Of a stretch of 64,000 nt of DNA, positions 36,431 through 48,350 are shown piece by piece (the stretch's first letter is position 1; the number at the start of each line of letters is the position of its first letter). The stretch covers positions 52,560,365 through 52,624,364 of the forward strand of contig NC_055996.1 in the NCBI RefSeq assembly GCF_018446385.1, written 5' to 3'. Position numbers and translations under genes: made by a program. Source of the DNA: Zingiber officinale (Eukaryota; Streptophyta; Magnoliopsida; Zingiberales; Zingiberaceae). The notes under the pieces are model-generated. The model saw only the letters and a list, made by a program, of their open reading frames with translations, was not told where the DNA came from and made no database searches.

Positions 36431-37085
36431 CTAGTCCTAATACACGTAAGCAAAGTTATGATCGTGTGCCAACTTGCACAGACTATGGTATTGGTCTTTG
36501 AAAATCAGCCCCACAATACTCTCGTGTCAATTATGATTGCATGCCAATTAACCTTCATTTACTATTTTAAGTCTCTCTCAACAATTAATGCTCAAAATAA
36601 TTTAAAACTTTCATAACACGATGGTACTGATTTTCGAAAACTAATATCACAATGATATTGATATTTAAGCTTGGGTGTTGGTTTTTGAAAAACAACATCA
36701 AAGGAAATTTTATTAATAAAATCAACTTTATTAATCTTATTTTATTGTTATTTTTATAATTAGATATTAAAATAGAATATATTAAAAAAACAGAAAAAAT
36801 ATTTTTATTGTTTTATTAATTTTCTTTTATATTTTTTAATTACAGTTTTAAAATTAAATATAAAAATAAATAAATTTAGAGTGTTTAAATTAATTTTTGA
36901 GGGAAGATAAGAAAAGAAAAGTAGAATAGAGGAAAGAAATTAAAAGAGATTAACTAAATGTTACATATAAAGAAAAAAAGTGAATAGTTGTGAGGAGTAA
37001 AATTGAAAAGTGCACCTTTTGGGAAGAATAAAACTTGAATGCTCTTTTTTGGGCAACACTAAACTTGAAATACACCCTTTAAAAA

Positions 37086-38197
37086 TACCGTATATTCAAT
37101 ATAAAAAATCATTTTGTCACGTTTAAATACATGGAAGCAATTGAAAATGAATATATCATTTCTATCTTTAATTTTGGTTAGAATTTTATCTACAACTTTT
37201 ACAGATTCAATCAACTATTGTTATCCTCGATCTAACAATTATTATGTGGCCCTTCAGATATTTCATATCATTTTTCAATCTCAATGAACCTTCAAATCAT
37301 TAAACATATCACTTTTTTTTCCTACCAAGCCAAATAACTCTCCAAACTTCATTTATCTCTGCATACTCAAAAATATATATTAAAATAATAAAGAAAGATC
37401 TTTTACTTAAACTCTTTAATTCAATATTAAATATCACACCGGACTGTTTGTCACATCTAATCATAAGCTGAAGGGAAGAACAACCCAACTTCAAGCTTTT
37501 AAAAGTAAGGAATATATTTCAATTTAATTTTTCATGACTATATATTCCATAAAGGAATAGAGGACATTTGTCGTTAATTTTTAATTTACAAATTCCAAGT
37601 ATTTTATTTATAATTAAATGAAGATATTTGTACAATTTTGTCCTAGATTTTCTGTTTATTTATTTCTCGGAAACAAAGGTGTCAAATAGTTTATATTTGC
37701 TAATTAAAGGAGTCCGGATCCTAAATTTTTTTCTTTGCCCATTCTATAATTTGTACATGAGATTGTGATCAAAATTCGATTAAAGTTGACTATGATTTCC
37801 TTTAAGTTCACTTTCCTATCTATGCTATAGTTTGTGTCGAGCTAGGCGACAATTCCTGATCTCCTCTTGATCCATTCGATAATTTACATATTAGATTGTG
37901 ACTAAAATTCGATTAAAATTAATTATAATCTTCTTTGAATTTATCTTCTTATTTATGTTATAATTTGAGTCAAGTCAGACGATCGAAAGCCGCTGACGAA
38001 TAAATGAATTGTATGATACCGACTGAGAGTGACTCATCCACCGCCGATAATCTCCAGCCGCCTAACTCAATTTAAATTATAATTTAAATGGAATGACAAA
38101 TTTAAGAGAGATAGTAATTAATTTTAATCAGATTTTTATTACGAGCCGAAGATCGAGGATTAAAGTCTATATCTTCCAAAATGTCCAATAAAACAAC
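37086..38197. other. AT-rich intergenic sequence
   Basis: No gene or clear repeat. A duplicated phrase 'agattgtgaycaaaattcgattaaa' occurs near 37758 and 37893. The 61-codon minus frame at 37309-37494 has no recognisable features. Confidence 0.5.
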
Positions 38198-38698
38198 TAG
38201 GGATGTAAATGAGCCAAGCCGTTCGTGAGTTATTCGAATCTCGATTCGATAAAAGCTCGTTTAAGCTCGTTTAATTAGGCTCGTTAAGATAAACAAATCA
38301 AGCTCAAGCTTCACAATATTCGGCTTGTTAGCTTGTGAACATGTTCGTTAAGCTCATGAATCAATTTTTAAATAAAAAAAATAATAATTTTGATATTGAA
38401 TTTATAGATTTTATACTATAATTATGAAAAAATATAGACAAATAAGTTAATTTATTTATTAGAATAAAATTATAAATTTTAACAAGAATATTATAATTTT
38501 TTTAAAATATATAATTTAGTTTTTAATAAATATTTAAATTTATAATTTATATTTATTAAATTCATTTAGACTCGATAAAAGTTCGAATAAGTTTGTAAGC
38601 CATGAATATATTCGCTAAATAAAATTCAAACTCGGCTTAATTATAAATGAGTCAAACTCAAACATCTAAGAGTTCGACTTGACTCAATTACACCCCTA
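38198..38698. mobile_element. hAT-type MITE (TSD AAAACAAC/AAAATAAC)
   Basis: The ends TAGGGATGTAAATGAG and, inverted, TAGGGGTGTAATTGAG are TIRs. The flanking octamers at 38190-38197 and 38699-38706 differ only by one C/T. The interior has repeats of 'gctcgtttaagctcg' and 'gttcgaataag'. It belongs to the same family as 48608-49262. Confidence 0.8.
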
Positions 38699-38706
38699 AA
38701 AATAAC

Positions 38707-39543
38707 AGACAAAATCCTCTTATCTAAATTTTACTAAGCAAAAGATGAACCATTAATTAATTTGTATGAATTTCATCTATTAAATAGATAAACTCCTCTT
38801 ATCTAAATTTTTATCATCTTTTGCTAATTCTAAAGTATGATCCAATGGCTCAACACGTGGGTACTTTTTGCCTTTTCCCTTTTGGCTTTTGTCCTTATCC
38901 CTTCCCTCGTTACCACTAGTACTGCGAGTTTCAACACGTGGCGGTGAAATGTGGTCACTGCTGACGCCGTCCACCGCACGTGGGGAGGCATCCCAATGAC
39001 CCAATCTCTCGCCGTTGCGTCCACGATTCTCCCATCCGTCAACATCAATCCAACGCACCACCTGGCCGTCCGATCGGATAGCCAACCATGCGGGACCAAC
39101 CACGAGCGCCAACTTTCGACCGTCGATCAAGCAATACGTAACCAGCCCCGTGGAAGACTTGAACACCTAGTCAGTCAACATTCCATATCATGTCCGCCTT
39201 ATTTGACGACCACACCACATTCCTCCGGTTAGATGATAAAGAATCTCATTGACCCATCGCCTGGCTCACTCACGAGTCGTGGTTTCCTACGGGCTTTGAT
39301 AAGACAGTTCTGGCAAATGGAAGATAACCCTTCGAATTCAAACGGACGGACGGCGACAGAGTTTCTAGTGGGGAAGCTAGCTGTTTAATTTGGGCAGGTG
39401 GGTGGTCCATGGCTGCGTCTCGACCACACGCATGGCACTCGACAAACTAAATTGTTGAAAAAGCAACAACAACAACAATAATCCTACAAGCTTAGTACTC
39501 TCTCCTCTTCCTGGGAATCAGCAATGAAAATTAATTAATATGA
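38707..39543 (+). promoter_or_regulatory. GC-richer upstream region with three G-boxes
   Basis: CACGTG occurs at 38854-38859, 38935-38940 and 38977-38982. The first two are preceded by CAA and the second is followed by GC, giving ACACGTGGC-like ABRE cores. They lie about 560-690 bp upstream of the coding sequence that starts at 39544. The overlapping frames on both strands (38780-39232) are not recognisable and likely reflect base composition. No TATA box could be chosen with confidence. Regulation of the downstream gene by bZIP/bHLH factors is inference. Confidence 0.45.
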
Positions 39544-39578
39544 ATGGAGTTGCTTCCAAGGGACTCGAAGAAGCTTGA
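39523..39578 (+). promoter_or_regulatory. Two short upstream reading frames before the small host gene
   Basis: ATG 39523 opens a four-codon frame (MKIN, stop). ATG 39540 opens a twelve-codon frame (MNGVASKGLEEA) that ends at 39578, overlapping the long frame in another register. If transcription starts upstream of 39523, both would be met before the likely start at 39592. Confidence 0.45.
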
Positions 39579-39978
39579 TCAGCGTCACCCGATGGCGAGG
39601 GCATCGTCGGAGATGGAAGGGAGGTGCAGGAAGCACCCTGAGCACCGGCAGTCCCAAGGAGTGTGCGCCTTCTGCCTCAGGGAAAAGCTGTCTCACCTCT
39701 CCGCGTCTTCCTCCGCCAATTCCTTCGCCGCCTCTTCCTCCTCGTCTCGCAACTCCAACCTCTCTTCTTCCCCTCCCAGCAGCCAAGCCCTCGCCAAGCC
39801 TGAGCCTCTGCGGAAAAGCCGGTCGCTGGCTTTCACGATCGGGAGGCCGGGAGGTGATCAGGAAGATAAGGAGAAGAAGAAGATGAAGACGATGAAGAAG
39901 AGGAAGAAGGAAGAGGAGGAGAAGAAGAAGAAGAGCAAGAAAGGGAGCTTTTGGTCGGCGAGGTGGACTCTCTTCTGA
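39544..39978 (+). CDS. Small plant protein with C-x2-H/C-x2-C motif and basic tail
   Basis: A single-exon frame of 144 codons. After a short N-terminus it has RCRKHPEHRQSQGVCAFCLR (residues 27-46), with C28-x2-H31 and C41-x2-C44. This pattern is shared by the N-termini of OCTOPUS/DUF740-type proteins and many short unnamed plant proteins. A Ser-rich segment (residues 52-77), a KPEPLRKSRSLAF stretch, a Lys/Glu-rich charged tail (about residues 105-133) and a final FWSARWTLF follow. No signal peptide or membrane segment is visible. The ATG at 39592 (residue 17) lies in a better context (CCGATGG) and may be the real start; 39544 is the longest choice. The cysteines could bind zinc. A poly(A)-like AATAAA is at 40121. 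The intact frame and GC-rich codons contrast with the repeats around it. Function unknown. Confidence 0.75.
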   Translation: MELLPRDSKKLDQRHPMARASSEMEGRCRKHPEHRQSQGVCAFCLREKLSHLSASSSANSFAASSSSSRNSNLSSSPPSSQALAKPEPLRKSRSLAFTIGRPGGDQEDKEKKKMKTMKKRKKEEEEKKKKSKKGSFWSARWTLF

Positions 39979-41179
39979 TCGATGCATGCGTTTTCTCTGC
40001 CTTAATTTGAGCAAGATTTTTACAAGCCTTTGCCTTATAAAAGTGTTCTGTACTGTGCATAAAAAAAATTCCCCCCTAAAATTTCAAAGATACAGATCAG
40101 AACTTGTACATGCAACTCTGAATAAATTTCCTTAGCTATTTAGTGATCTCAACCATGAGGTCTTTCTGTTTATTAATTGGCTGATAGATCTATCTAATTT
40201 TTCGGGATTTTAGAACACAAAACGTACTCAAGCTCGTTCTGCATGTTTCTGAGTTCCTCCTGCTTCATGAGATCAGATCAGATCATATCAGAATGCAGAG
40301 CCAAGTGAGGTTTAGCGTTGCAAGGAGGATGAAACTTGGGACGAGATCTGAACTGCACTGTTTGTGGTGATCAGTGATCACCACCGACGATTAGTCAAAT
40401 TATTCACGAGCAATAATGGATGGAAGCAAGGACCAGGGATTGGGAGGAAGAAGATTCAATTGCTTTAAATTATATTGGACGTATTTGAAGGTTAAATCCC
40501 TTTAAAAAGATAGAAACTCTTCATATTTCCGATAGGTGGTTTACTTTGCATCCATGTTTTTGAACCTTAAACTCTCACAAAAAGGAATGTATACAAGTTT
40601 AACAAAGTATTAGGATTCCAAATTTTTAAGACGAGGAAGAAACAAACTGGGAGAATTATTGAAAAGTGATAAATATGGAAAAATTATTAGAATTATATCT
40701 ATATCAGGTAAGAAAAATACGCTGAATTAGAAAGCATCAAAACTATGCTAACTTCTAGATTTCATATGACAACAACCAGTTAGAGGTGCCAACGTGCTAT
40801 GTCGAACACGACATAAATTGCAATTGATTGATTCATTTCTTTTCCGTATTTTATCTAGTACAACCCATTTTTACGAAACATCCTGACATTGATATAGAAT
40901 TAGAAAGAGGTCTACTTCGTCCATGCTTGCATTAATTGAGATCGTGTTAGCCCTAACCTAGACCAAAAGTGAGCATCATATAGACCAAATGCTGTCGAGG
41001 TCGCCTTTAGACTCCTCTCCTTCCAACTTGATATGGTGTATAATACAGGGTTCCCGGAGTATTGGGAGGTTAATATTCAAGTTGATGTGGTCGTTAAAAG
41101 TCGAGAGGAGGTGACAATAATAGACAGAAAATTCCTCTAGAACTTGGTCCCCCACGTCGCATAGCAAGTCCCAAGTCTA
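39979..41179. other. 3' flank of the small host gene and intergenic DNA
   Basis: The first 160 bp are probable 3' UTR (AATAAA at 40121). The rest shows no gene and no repeat I can define. A palindrome-like 'gatcagatcagatcatatcaga' lies at about 40271. Confidence 0.45.
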
Positions 41180-42291
41180 TTCCCGGCCAGTGACTAGCCA
41201 GTCGGGTACACAGGGCTTAGTCCCTCGTGGGCATGGTTCTCGTTTCACTCCTGGTTGGTTATAGTCGGTCGGGTTTCAGATTCTCATTCCAGTCTACCCC
41301 CGGTCGGTGCCAAGGCCGGCCGGATCTCTTGGATTCCTCACTTCTCATGGGTAAGACTCCCAGCATACTCCCGACCAGCTCTACGTTGGTCGGATGTCAG
41401 GGGTCAGCCCCCTCATTACTCATGGGCATGGTTCCTAGTATACTTTCGGCTGACTCTACACTGGTCGGACCTCCAGGGCTTAGTCCCCTCATTATTCATG
41501 GGCATGACTCCCGACATACATTCAATTGGTCACAATGCTAGTCGGATACTTTGGGCTCAACTCTCTAATTCACTTTTCATGGGCATGGCTCCCTAGTCCA
41601 ACACTCATGGGCGTGGCTTTCAGTTTATCTCCGGTCGGCCACAATGCCAGTTGGACACCTAGGGCTCAGTTCTCTAGTTCATTTCTCATGAGCATGTCTC
41701 CTAGTTTATTCCCGATTGGTCACAATGCTCGTCGGACTATTGCCCAAAGACAAGATTGTCAGGAAATCACAACTACTTGTCAGACACTAATAGTTATTTG
41801 TTAGGAAAAATTTCGATACTCTGCCACATGCATTAAGCGGAACCTTCCTGTACTCAATAGGAGTCCACCGTATAGCCTCTATCATCCGACACATCCTGAC
41901 ACCTAACATTCTCTGATATCATATAATTGCGGAGGTTATGAGAGGTAGTATAAAAGGGGAGATCCTCTCCGTTGGTCAGGTACACACGTACATACACATC
42001 CACTATTGTTCTACTTGTTCGTATGCTTTTCGCTCGACCTCTTTTTGACTTGAGTCTCGGAGTGCCTACACCGGGGACCTCTTTCCTGGTTCTCACTCTA
42101 ACACCCTGTGTGAGCTATCTATTGTGTGTGCAGGTCCATGATTACCATCTCCGATTATCTCCCTTTGCTCTGCGGGAAGGTGAAAAGCCTGTGATGTATC
42201 TCTAGGTCTCAGATGCAGGTCCCTTCCTCGTCAACATACTTACCCTCATCACCGATCTCCCACCATCCAACTTAGCTTCCTGACGGGATCA
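41180..42291 (+). mobile_element. 5' LTR region of Ty3/gypsy element G2 with tandem repeats
   Basis: A block of about 70-bp units ('ctcatgggcatggttcc' ... 'ggtcggacctccagggctca', 41190-41745, six or seven copies) is followed by a U3-like part. TATAAAAG is at 41949-41956, with 'ggggagatcctctccgttgg' after it and a leader ending near 42291. Beyond that, 'tttagcatcatctgtaggaa' (42293-42312) reads as a mutated TTTGGCGCCGTCTGTGGGAA, the usual post-LTR start of Tat-like gypsy elements. The left boundary is not resolved. Confidence 0.6.
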
Positions 42292-42339
42292 AATTTAGCA
42301 TCATCTGTAGGAACTTTCTCCACCTGGTCTGGGACGTGA

Positions 42340-43430
42340 AGATGGAGGATATTGGTAGAATCAACATCACCATGATGCCTGAAGAATTTGATCTATTCAA
42401 GAATGCCAAGCCAGAAAAAATATCAGAGAAGCAAACTGCGGATTCTCACTCACACTGAGCACCTGCAACCTCGAGGGAAGGGCTCCCCACCTCAGATGGA
42501 AGATCTAAGAGGAAGCAACCATATGACTTTCCTTGGGCACTTTTTCGAGCGTCGAGAGAAGGATCGTAAGCTTCCTCAGCCGAGAATTCACCCCCAATAG
42601 ATCCGAAGAGAGGGAAGGCTCCGGCCATTCGAGAGACGCCCGAAAAACCCAGCATGCTCTTCTCTCAGAAAGTGCTTGATGAAAAGCTCCCTAGGGATTT
42701 TAAACCCCCCATCTATTAGAGAATACGGAGGCAACAATGACCTGAAGGGTCACCTCCATAAATTCCATAATGCTGCTTTGTTCAATCATTACAGTGACGC
42801 AATAAAGTGTCGAGTGTTCATGATCACTCTTTCCGACTCAACACAAAGATGGTTAAATAGACTACTAGTTGGATCTATCACCTACTTCAAAGAGTTCAAA
42901 AATACCTTCTTAAATTATTTTTCTAGTAACAGGAGAAACCAGAAGACTAATCATAGTCTATTTTCCCTCAAACAAGGAGTCATAGAGTCCCTGAGGGCAT
43001 ACATTAAGTGTTTCAACTAGGTGGCATTGGGCGTCCCGTCTCCCACCTCTGAGATATTAATAAGTATCTTTTCTCAAGGGTAGTTGGAAGGTGATTTCTT
43101 CCGAGCCCTCATCAGGAAGGCCACAAAGGACTTCGATGGCCTACTGGGATAAGTAGTCAAATACATTAATTTAGAGGAAGCTCAAGTCGCTTGGAAGAAA
43201 GAAGTAAAACCCTTGCTCCAACCAGTCGAGAAGAGAGGAGGCCACCACCACCTCCTGTCTGTCCTAAAGACCCTCGGCTGAATCTTCCACCAGTCCAGGA
43301 TGCTAGAGTGGTGCAGCGCATCGAAGTCGTTCAAACCTCTGTCAACAAGTATGCCCTACGGGGACCTAGGTACTGCACTTACTACCGATCTCACACCCAT
43401 AATATAGGAAACCGCTTCTAGCTTATCGGG
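42340..43430 (+). pseudogene. Decayed gag of gypsy element G2
   Basis: The longest open part (42676-43020) reads as a Retrotrans_gag domain: GHLHKFHNAALFNHYSDAIK, CRVFMITLSDSTQRWLNRL, ITYFKEFKNTFLNYFSSN and ESLRAYIKCFN. Downstream pieces include VPSPTSEILISIFSQG. Stops at 42717, 43018, 43081 and 43151 and frame changes break it. Intact gag would build the particle. Confidence 0.8.
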
Positions 43431-43439
43431 ATGCTCACC

Positions 43440-44195
43440 GAGCAGCTGAACTAGGCTTGTCCCCCGCCCAAAATCGCACCTCAACTCATGAGGTAGCAAG
43501 CTAACAACCCCAATACCTCTGGCCACCCGACCAACCCGCCTCAAGGGAGGGAAGGCCAAGAGGGCCAACTCGCAGGCCAAGGAAAGAAGCCAATGGAAAC
43601 CCGGGAAAAGGAGAACCGGGGAAACGTCGCCATCCGAGATATTGGCATGATCTCGGGAGGCCCCATTGATGGCGATTCCATCAGGACTAGAAAGGTCCAT
43701 GGACGTGGACTGGAGATCCATGCAGTCGGTTGCACCGTGGAGTGAGCAGCAGGGCCCCAAATCGGCTCTAGGCTCCAAGACTTGGAGGGAGTGGAGCTCC
43801 CTCACGACGATGCACTCATCATTAAAGAAGTCATTACTAATAGATGCATGGTCAGAGTTTTCATTAATGCTGGAAGCTCTGTTAACGTGCTATTTAAAAG
43901 TGCATTTGACAACATGCAACTTGACGCGAGTGACCTCCAACTCGTGGTCATTGCCCTATACAGTTCACAGGGAACAAAGTGCAACCAACTGGCTATATGA
44001 AGTTGGTCATCTCCCTAGGCGCCGAACCCCTGATGAGGACTAGGAGGACTATCTTCATAGTGGTGGATACTCTATCCTCCTACAATGTCATCTTGGGGAG
44101 ACTAGCCTTACATGAATTTTGAGCGGTCGTCTCTACTTTTCACCAAAAAATAAAGTTCCTGTTAGAAGACTAACTTGGTGAAATAAGAGGAGAGC
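43440..44195 (+). pseudogene. Decayed protease region of gypsy element G2
   Basis: The frame at 43782-44000 reads as a retropepsin-like segment: LPHDDALIIKEVITNRCMVR then VFINAGSSVNVLF. The catalytic triad, normally D-T/S-G, has become NAG, so the protease would be dead. The sequence is then cut at 44205 by the CACTA element. Confidence 0.65.
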
Positions 44196-44229
44196 AATTG
44201 ACCGCCACTACAAGAAATTTTAGATTTAA

Positions 44230-44530
44230 CCACACCTAATAGACAACAGTTTTTCGAGAAACTGTTGTCTTTTTGCCATTTAACAACGATTTTATTGAAA
44301 ATCGTTGTTGTTCACCATAATTTTTTTTAAATGACAACAGCTTTTAAAAAACTGTTGTCTAATATATGTCAAAGACAACAATTTTTAAAAACTATTGTCT
44401 AATGTATGTCAAAGACAACGGTTTTAAAAAACTGTTGTCTTTTAGTGTTGCTTATGTGATAATATACAACATTTTTATTAAACTGTTGTCTATTGAATAT
44501 TGTTGAATCATAAAAACACAACAGTTTTTT
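44230..44530. repeat. Left subterminal palindrome array of the CACTA element
   Basis: At least five copies of 'agacaacagttttt..aaaactgttgtct' variants lie at about 44240-44270, 44334-44360, 44372-44400, 44413-44441 and 44466-44490. Such arrays are binding sites for the TNPA-type accessory protein in En/Spm elements (known for the family). Confidence 0.85.
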
Positions 44531-45333
44531 TAACTTCATAAAAAAAAACCTAAAACCCACTCCAACTCCTCCTTCGCGACTCCTCCGCGAATTTTTAAAA
44601 CCAAGGTTTCTTATTTTTCCCTTACTTTCCCTTCTCCACCGAATTCCTTAATCCCGAGTCCTCACTCCCGCGACACCGCCGAACCCCTTTCTTCATCGCC
44701 GACTTCTTCCCCTAAGCCTCACCTCGCGACGCCGCCCTCTCCATCCTCCCTTCCCTCTCGCGAGTTCCTGGGCGTTGCCGGCCTCTCCTCACGCCAACAT
44801 CAGAGATGAGCCCCAGCCACCGGTCTCCTCTCTTCCTTGTGTGCGAGCAGGCGATCTTCTTCTTTCCCTCACGCGGACAACACAGCAGCGATCCTTCTCC
44901 CTCGCTCGAGCACTGCGGACCACAACCGTCGATCCTCTTCTCTCTGAGTCGTGCCTTAACTGGTCAGGCAAGTATACTTCCATGTGATGGTATGAGATCT
45001 GTGAGGTGATGATTAGGTTGTTAGGAGGAGTCTAATTTCTTGTTGGTGATGCCCAATTTGTGGATTGAGTCGCGATTGGATCTTCTGCCGTGATGCTCTC
45101 CGAGCCGTCCCTCTCTTCGCGATCTCCTGCCGTGATCCTCTCCCTCTCCTCGCCATCTCCTGCAGCGAGCCCTAGCAGAGGTCGGCGCGAGCCATCTCCT
45201 GCCGCGATCCTCTCCCTCTCCTCGCCATCTCCTGCCGCGAGCCCTAGCAGAGGTCGGCGCGAGCCATCTCCTGCACCTAAACCTTAGGTGGGAAAAGGTT
45301 TAAACAGGCAGAGCCCAGTCAACACAAGGAAGG
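44531..45333 (+). other. Captured GC-rich leader region upstream of the uL24 copy
   Basis: It starts AAAAAAAACCTAAAACCC and is C/T- and CG-rich, like a plant 5' UTR or promoter. A ~78-bp unit 'gccatctcctgcygcgagcc' ... 'agaggtcggcgcgagccatc' is present twice (about 45145-45270). The small frames here (44775-45287) are low-complexity and unlikely to be proteins. Confidence 0.5.
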
Positions 45334-47524
45334 ATGGGGTGGAAGGCAGCTGAGAAGTTATTCAGGCACTGGAAGATCCTCAGAGGCGACAACGTAATCT
45401 TCAATTCTTTCTTTTCCACGTATCATTGTTTACCTTGGTTGAAGTTATGATTTTATCTTTTGCTAATGTTTTGTAGGTCATGATCATAAGAGGCAAGGAT
45501 AAGGGTGAGACAGGTATCATCAAACGTATCATTAGATCTCAGAACAGTCATTATTGAAGGGAAAATTTTGATCTGTTCTCTGACTTTATACACCACTTAT
45601 TTTGCTAAATTGAAGTGATTTTTGCCTAAAAGATTCCATATATGGACTGTATTGGTGCAGTAGTTAGATCATGAATCTAAGACCAATCACCTCATCATGG
45701 CTGTATCAAGCATTGAATCAACGCACTGGTTCTTAAATTGAAGTGTTTGTTATTTATTTAGTTGAGATCAGTTGTCAGAGATTACATTAATCTACTGAAA
45801 AATCTATATGAGATGTTGAATCGGTACACATTTCTTCAGAAATTTAGAAGTTCTTCATGATTCAGCTAAACTGACATTTTATTCTACTTTTCATTCATTC
45901 CGCATAGGTTGTTGATAGTTGAAGTTTCTATCTAGAACAATCTGGAGTTCTGCATAATCATTTTATACTTTATAATGATTTAGTGAAGTGGAAAAGTGAA
46001 ATATGGTATTCTCTTGTTTGTATTAGTTTTTCCAAATCGTGCATTGGTCTCCATAATTTGACATAATCATCTGAAGGCTTGTTCAAGGTTATTGCTTGTA
46101 CTTTTCATACAGGAGTAGGATTCATTTCCCATATGGCTTCCATAATTTCCATATCAATTTACATTTCCATTTGAAAGTTTGTTTCTTGTTAACATGTTAT
46201 TTACACTATTCTAAAAGCTATTAATATTCTAAGGCCACCTTTGAGAATTAACAAGCTATATAGCCTAGTGTAATCTTCTGCGTGTTTTACCTTTCCAGTG
46301 CTATTGTTTACAAGTAATGTTATTTATGATCATCATAGTTCCATGTGGTAGTATGATGGGTTCACGAATTTTGATCTTTCATACTAGTACCCTTTGCTAT
46401 CTGTTATCAGATTGTGTTGTTCTCATTTCAGGTGAAGAAACACATCAAACAAGGGCAAGGACATGAGGGTGGAATCTTTTCAATTGAAACCCCCCTTCAT
46501 GTTTCCAATGTCCAGGTTCTTGACCCAGTTACTGGGTACAATCTCTTCAACATTGCCTCATCAGCTTGATTTTGTGTTAAATTCCCTAATTTGGTTACTC
46601 TTTATAAGTAAAATTGTTGTCGTGCAGGAAGCCATGTAAGACCAGGTATAAATATCTGGAAGACGGAACTAAAGTATGGGTCTCTAGAGGACTTGCTGCA
46701 TCTGGAGCTGTAATTCCTCGTCCTGAAATACTAAAAGAAAGGCGAAAACCAAGACCTAGCTTTGGTACATTCAGTTTTACTTGATTGCTAAAGTTGCTTT
46801 CTTAAATTCAGTTGTTTATTACCCATTGGTTGCGTTAATCGATTGTCATATCAATTGAGAGGAATAAAACATTGAATTGTTATTTTATATTTATATGACA
46901 ACTATAACACCCTACGGAACTCAAATACCTAATGTGGAGCTAGACCCACGTACCTGATGTCTGCCCATATCCATGGCTTTTGCAGCTGTTTGTAATGGAT
47001 CTGAATTATTATCATACTTCTGTTAGGACCAAAAGTAGCTAGAGGGGGGGGGGGGTGAATAGCTCGTCGCGTTCGCTCGGTGGTCGGCGTTGCTTGTTCC
47101 TTCAAAGATGTGCAGCGGAAATACAAAGAAACAATCACACAACGCTAACACGGTTGGTTTACTTGGTATCCACCTCACAAGAGGTGACTAATCCAAGGAT
47201 CCACACCAACACACACACCCTCCACTAATAAAACTCTCCTTTATGGTAACTACCAAGGGCGGAGAAGCCCTACAAGACTCAATACAAGAAGAGAGGGAGA
47301 GGATACAAGAAATACAAGCTTACAAGCTTGCAATGAGTATAAACCCTAACTCTAGCTTCTCTTCTTGGCTTTGATCCGCCTCTTGACTTGGAGAACTTCC
47401 AAGATCCTTCAAGAACTGGCGATCTGAGCTTTGTGAGTGCTGTGGAGGAGCTGGCGAGAGATCTGGAGTGAATCGATGATGAGATGCCGAAGGAATCGTG
47501 CGCCTGCGGCCTTTATTGACGCCA

Positions 47525-47790
47525 ACGGTCGGATCCCGATCGATTCGAATGTTCCCAATCGATCGGGGAGGCTTTGGATCGATCCACGGATCGATCCGAC
47601 CATGGCTCGATCGGCGGATCGATCCACGGATCGATCTGGCGCTATCGCGACGGCGTCCCAATCGATCCAGCGATCGATTGGGACATCTGATCGATCACGG
47701 ATCGATCCGAGGCTCTCGCTTAGGAAGGCTGGATCGATCCATCGATCGATCCATCTCTGATCGATCCAGCGATCGATCCGGCGGGATTTT
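47525..47790. repeat. GATCGATC palindrome cluster in the D-family LTR
   Basis: Seven or so imperfect palindromes such as GATCGATCCACGGATCGATC and CAATCGATCCAGCGATCGAT occur. The segment is CpG-rich against an AT-rich background. Confidence 0.85.
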
Positions 47791-48116
47791 GCCCAAAACC
47801 AAGTCCCAAGCCTCTCAAACCAACATCCGGTCAACCTTGACCTGTTGGTACATCATGCCTAGCATCTAGTCATTCCTTTGACTTGCTAAGACTTCCCACC
47901 AAGTGTCTGGTCAATCCCTTTGACCCACTTGGACTTTTCTATTCATGCCAAGTATCTGGTCACTCCCTTGACCTACTTGGACTTCGATCAGATGTCTGGT
48001 CAATCCCTTTGACTTATCTGTATTTCCTCGTGCCAAGTATCCAGTCAATCCTTTGACCTACTTGGACTTTCCAACACCAGATGTCCGATCATCCTTGATC
48101 CATCTGGATTTTCCCT

Positions 48117-48350
48117 TGCCTGGCTTCACTCACCAGGACTTTCACCTAGCTTCACTCACTAGGGTTTTCCATCTGCCTAGCTTCACTCACTAGGGCTTTC
48201 ACCTGGCTTCACTCACCAGGACTTTCACCTAGCTTCACTCACTAGGGTTTTCCATCTGCCTAGCTTCACTCACTAGGGTTTTCAATCTGCCTAGCTTCAC
48301 TCACTAGGACTTTTAATTTGCCTGGCTTCACTCACCAGGACTTCCATTCT
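48117..48350. repeat. ~27-bp tandem array in the D-family LTR
   Basis: About nine units of 'cctggcttcactcaccagga'/'cctagcttcactcactaggg' plus 'ctttcacct' or 'ttttccatctg'. The reverse complement resembles the 'gtcctggtgaggagccaggc' array of the element C LTR. Confidence 0.85.

Larger units (their letters stand above)
34420..37085. mobile_element. Foldback (Mutator-like) element with long inverted arms
   Basis: The left arm (about 34420-34900) and right arm (about 36620-37085) are inverted repeats of about 460 bp. Pairs include 'aaaaggtgcattttaatttc' (34488) with 'gaaaagtgcaccttttggga' (37003), and the AT-rich stretch around 34650-34800 with 36700-36860. Between them are about 2.5 tandem units of about 320 bp and a hAT insertion. 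No transposase is present. The exact ends and a 9-bp target duplication could not be fixed by eye, so the Mutator assignment rests on the long arms only. Confidence 0.65.

Noticed and set aside
38780..39232. Frames of 89-128 codons on both strands upstream of the small gene
   Set aside because: They overlap each other, lack recognisable domains and fit a GC-rich promoter segment better.
47409..47869. 123-141 codon frames rich in SIDRSID/RIDRWID
   Set aside because: They are produced by the GATCGATC palindromes on both strands.
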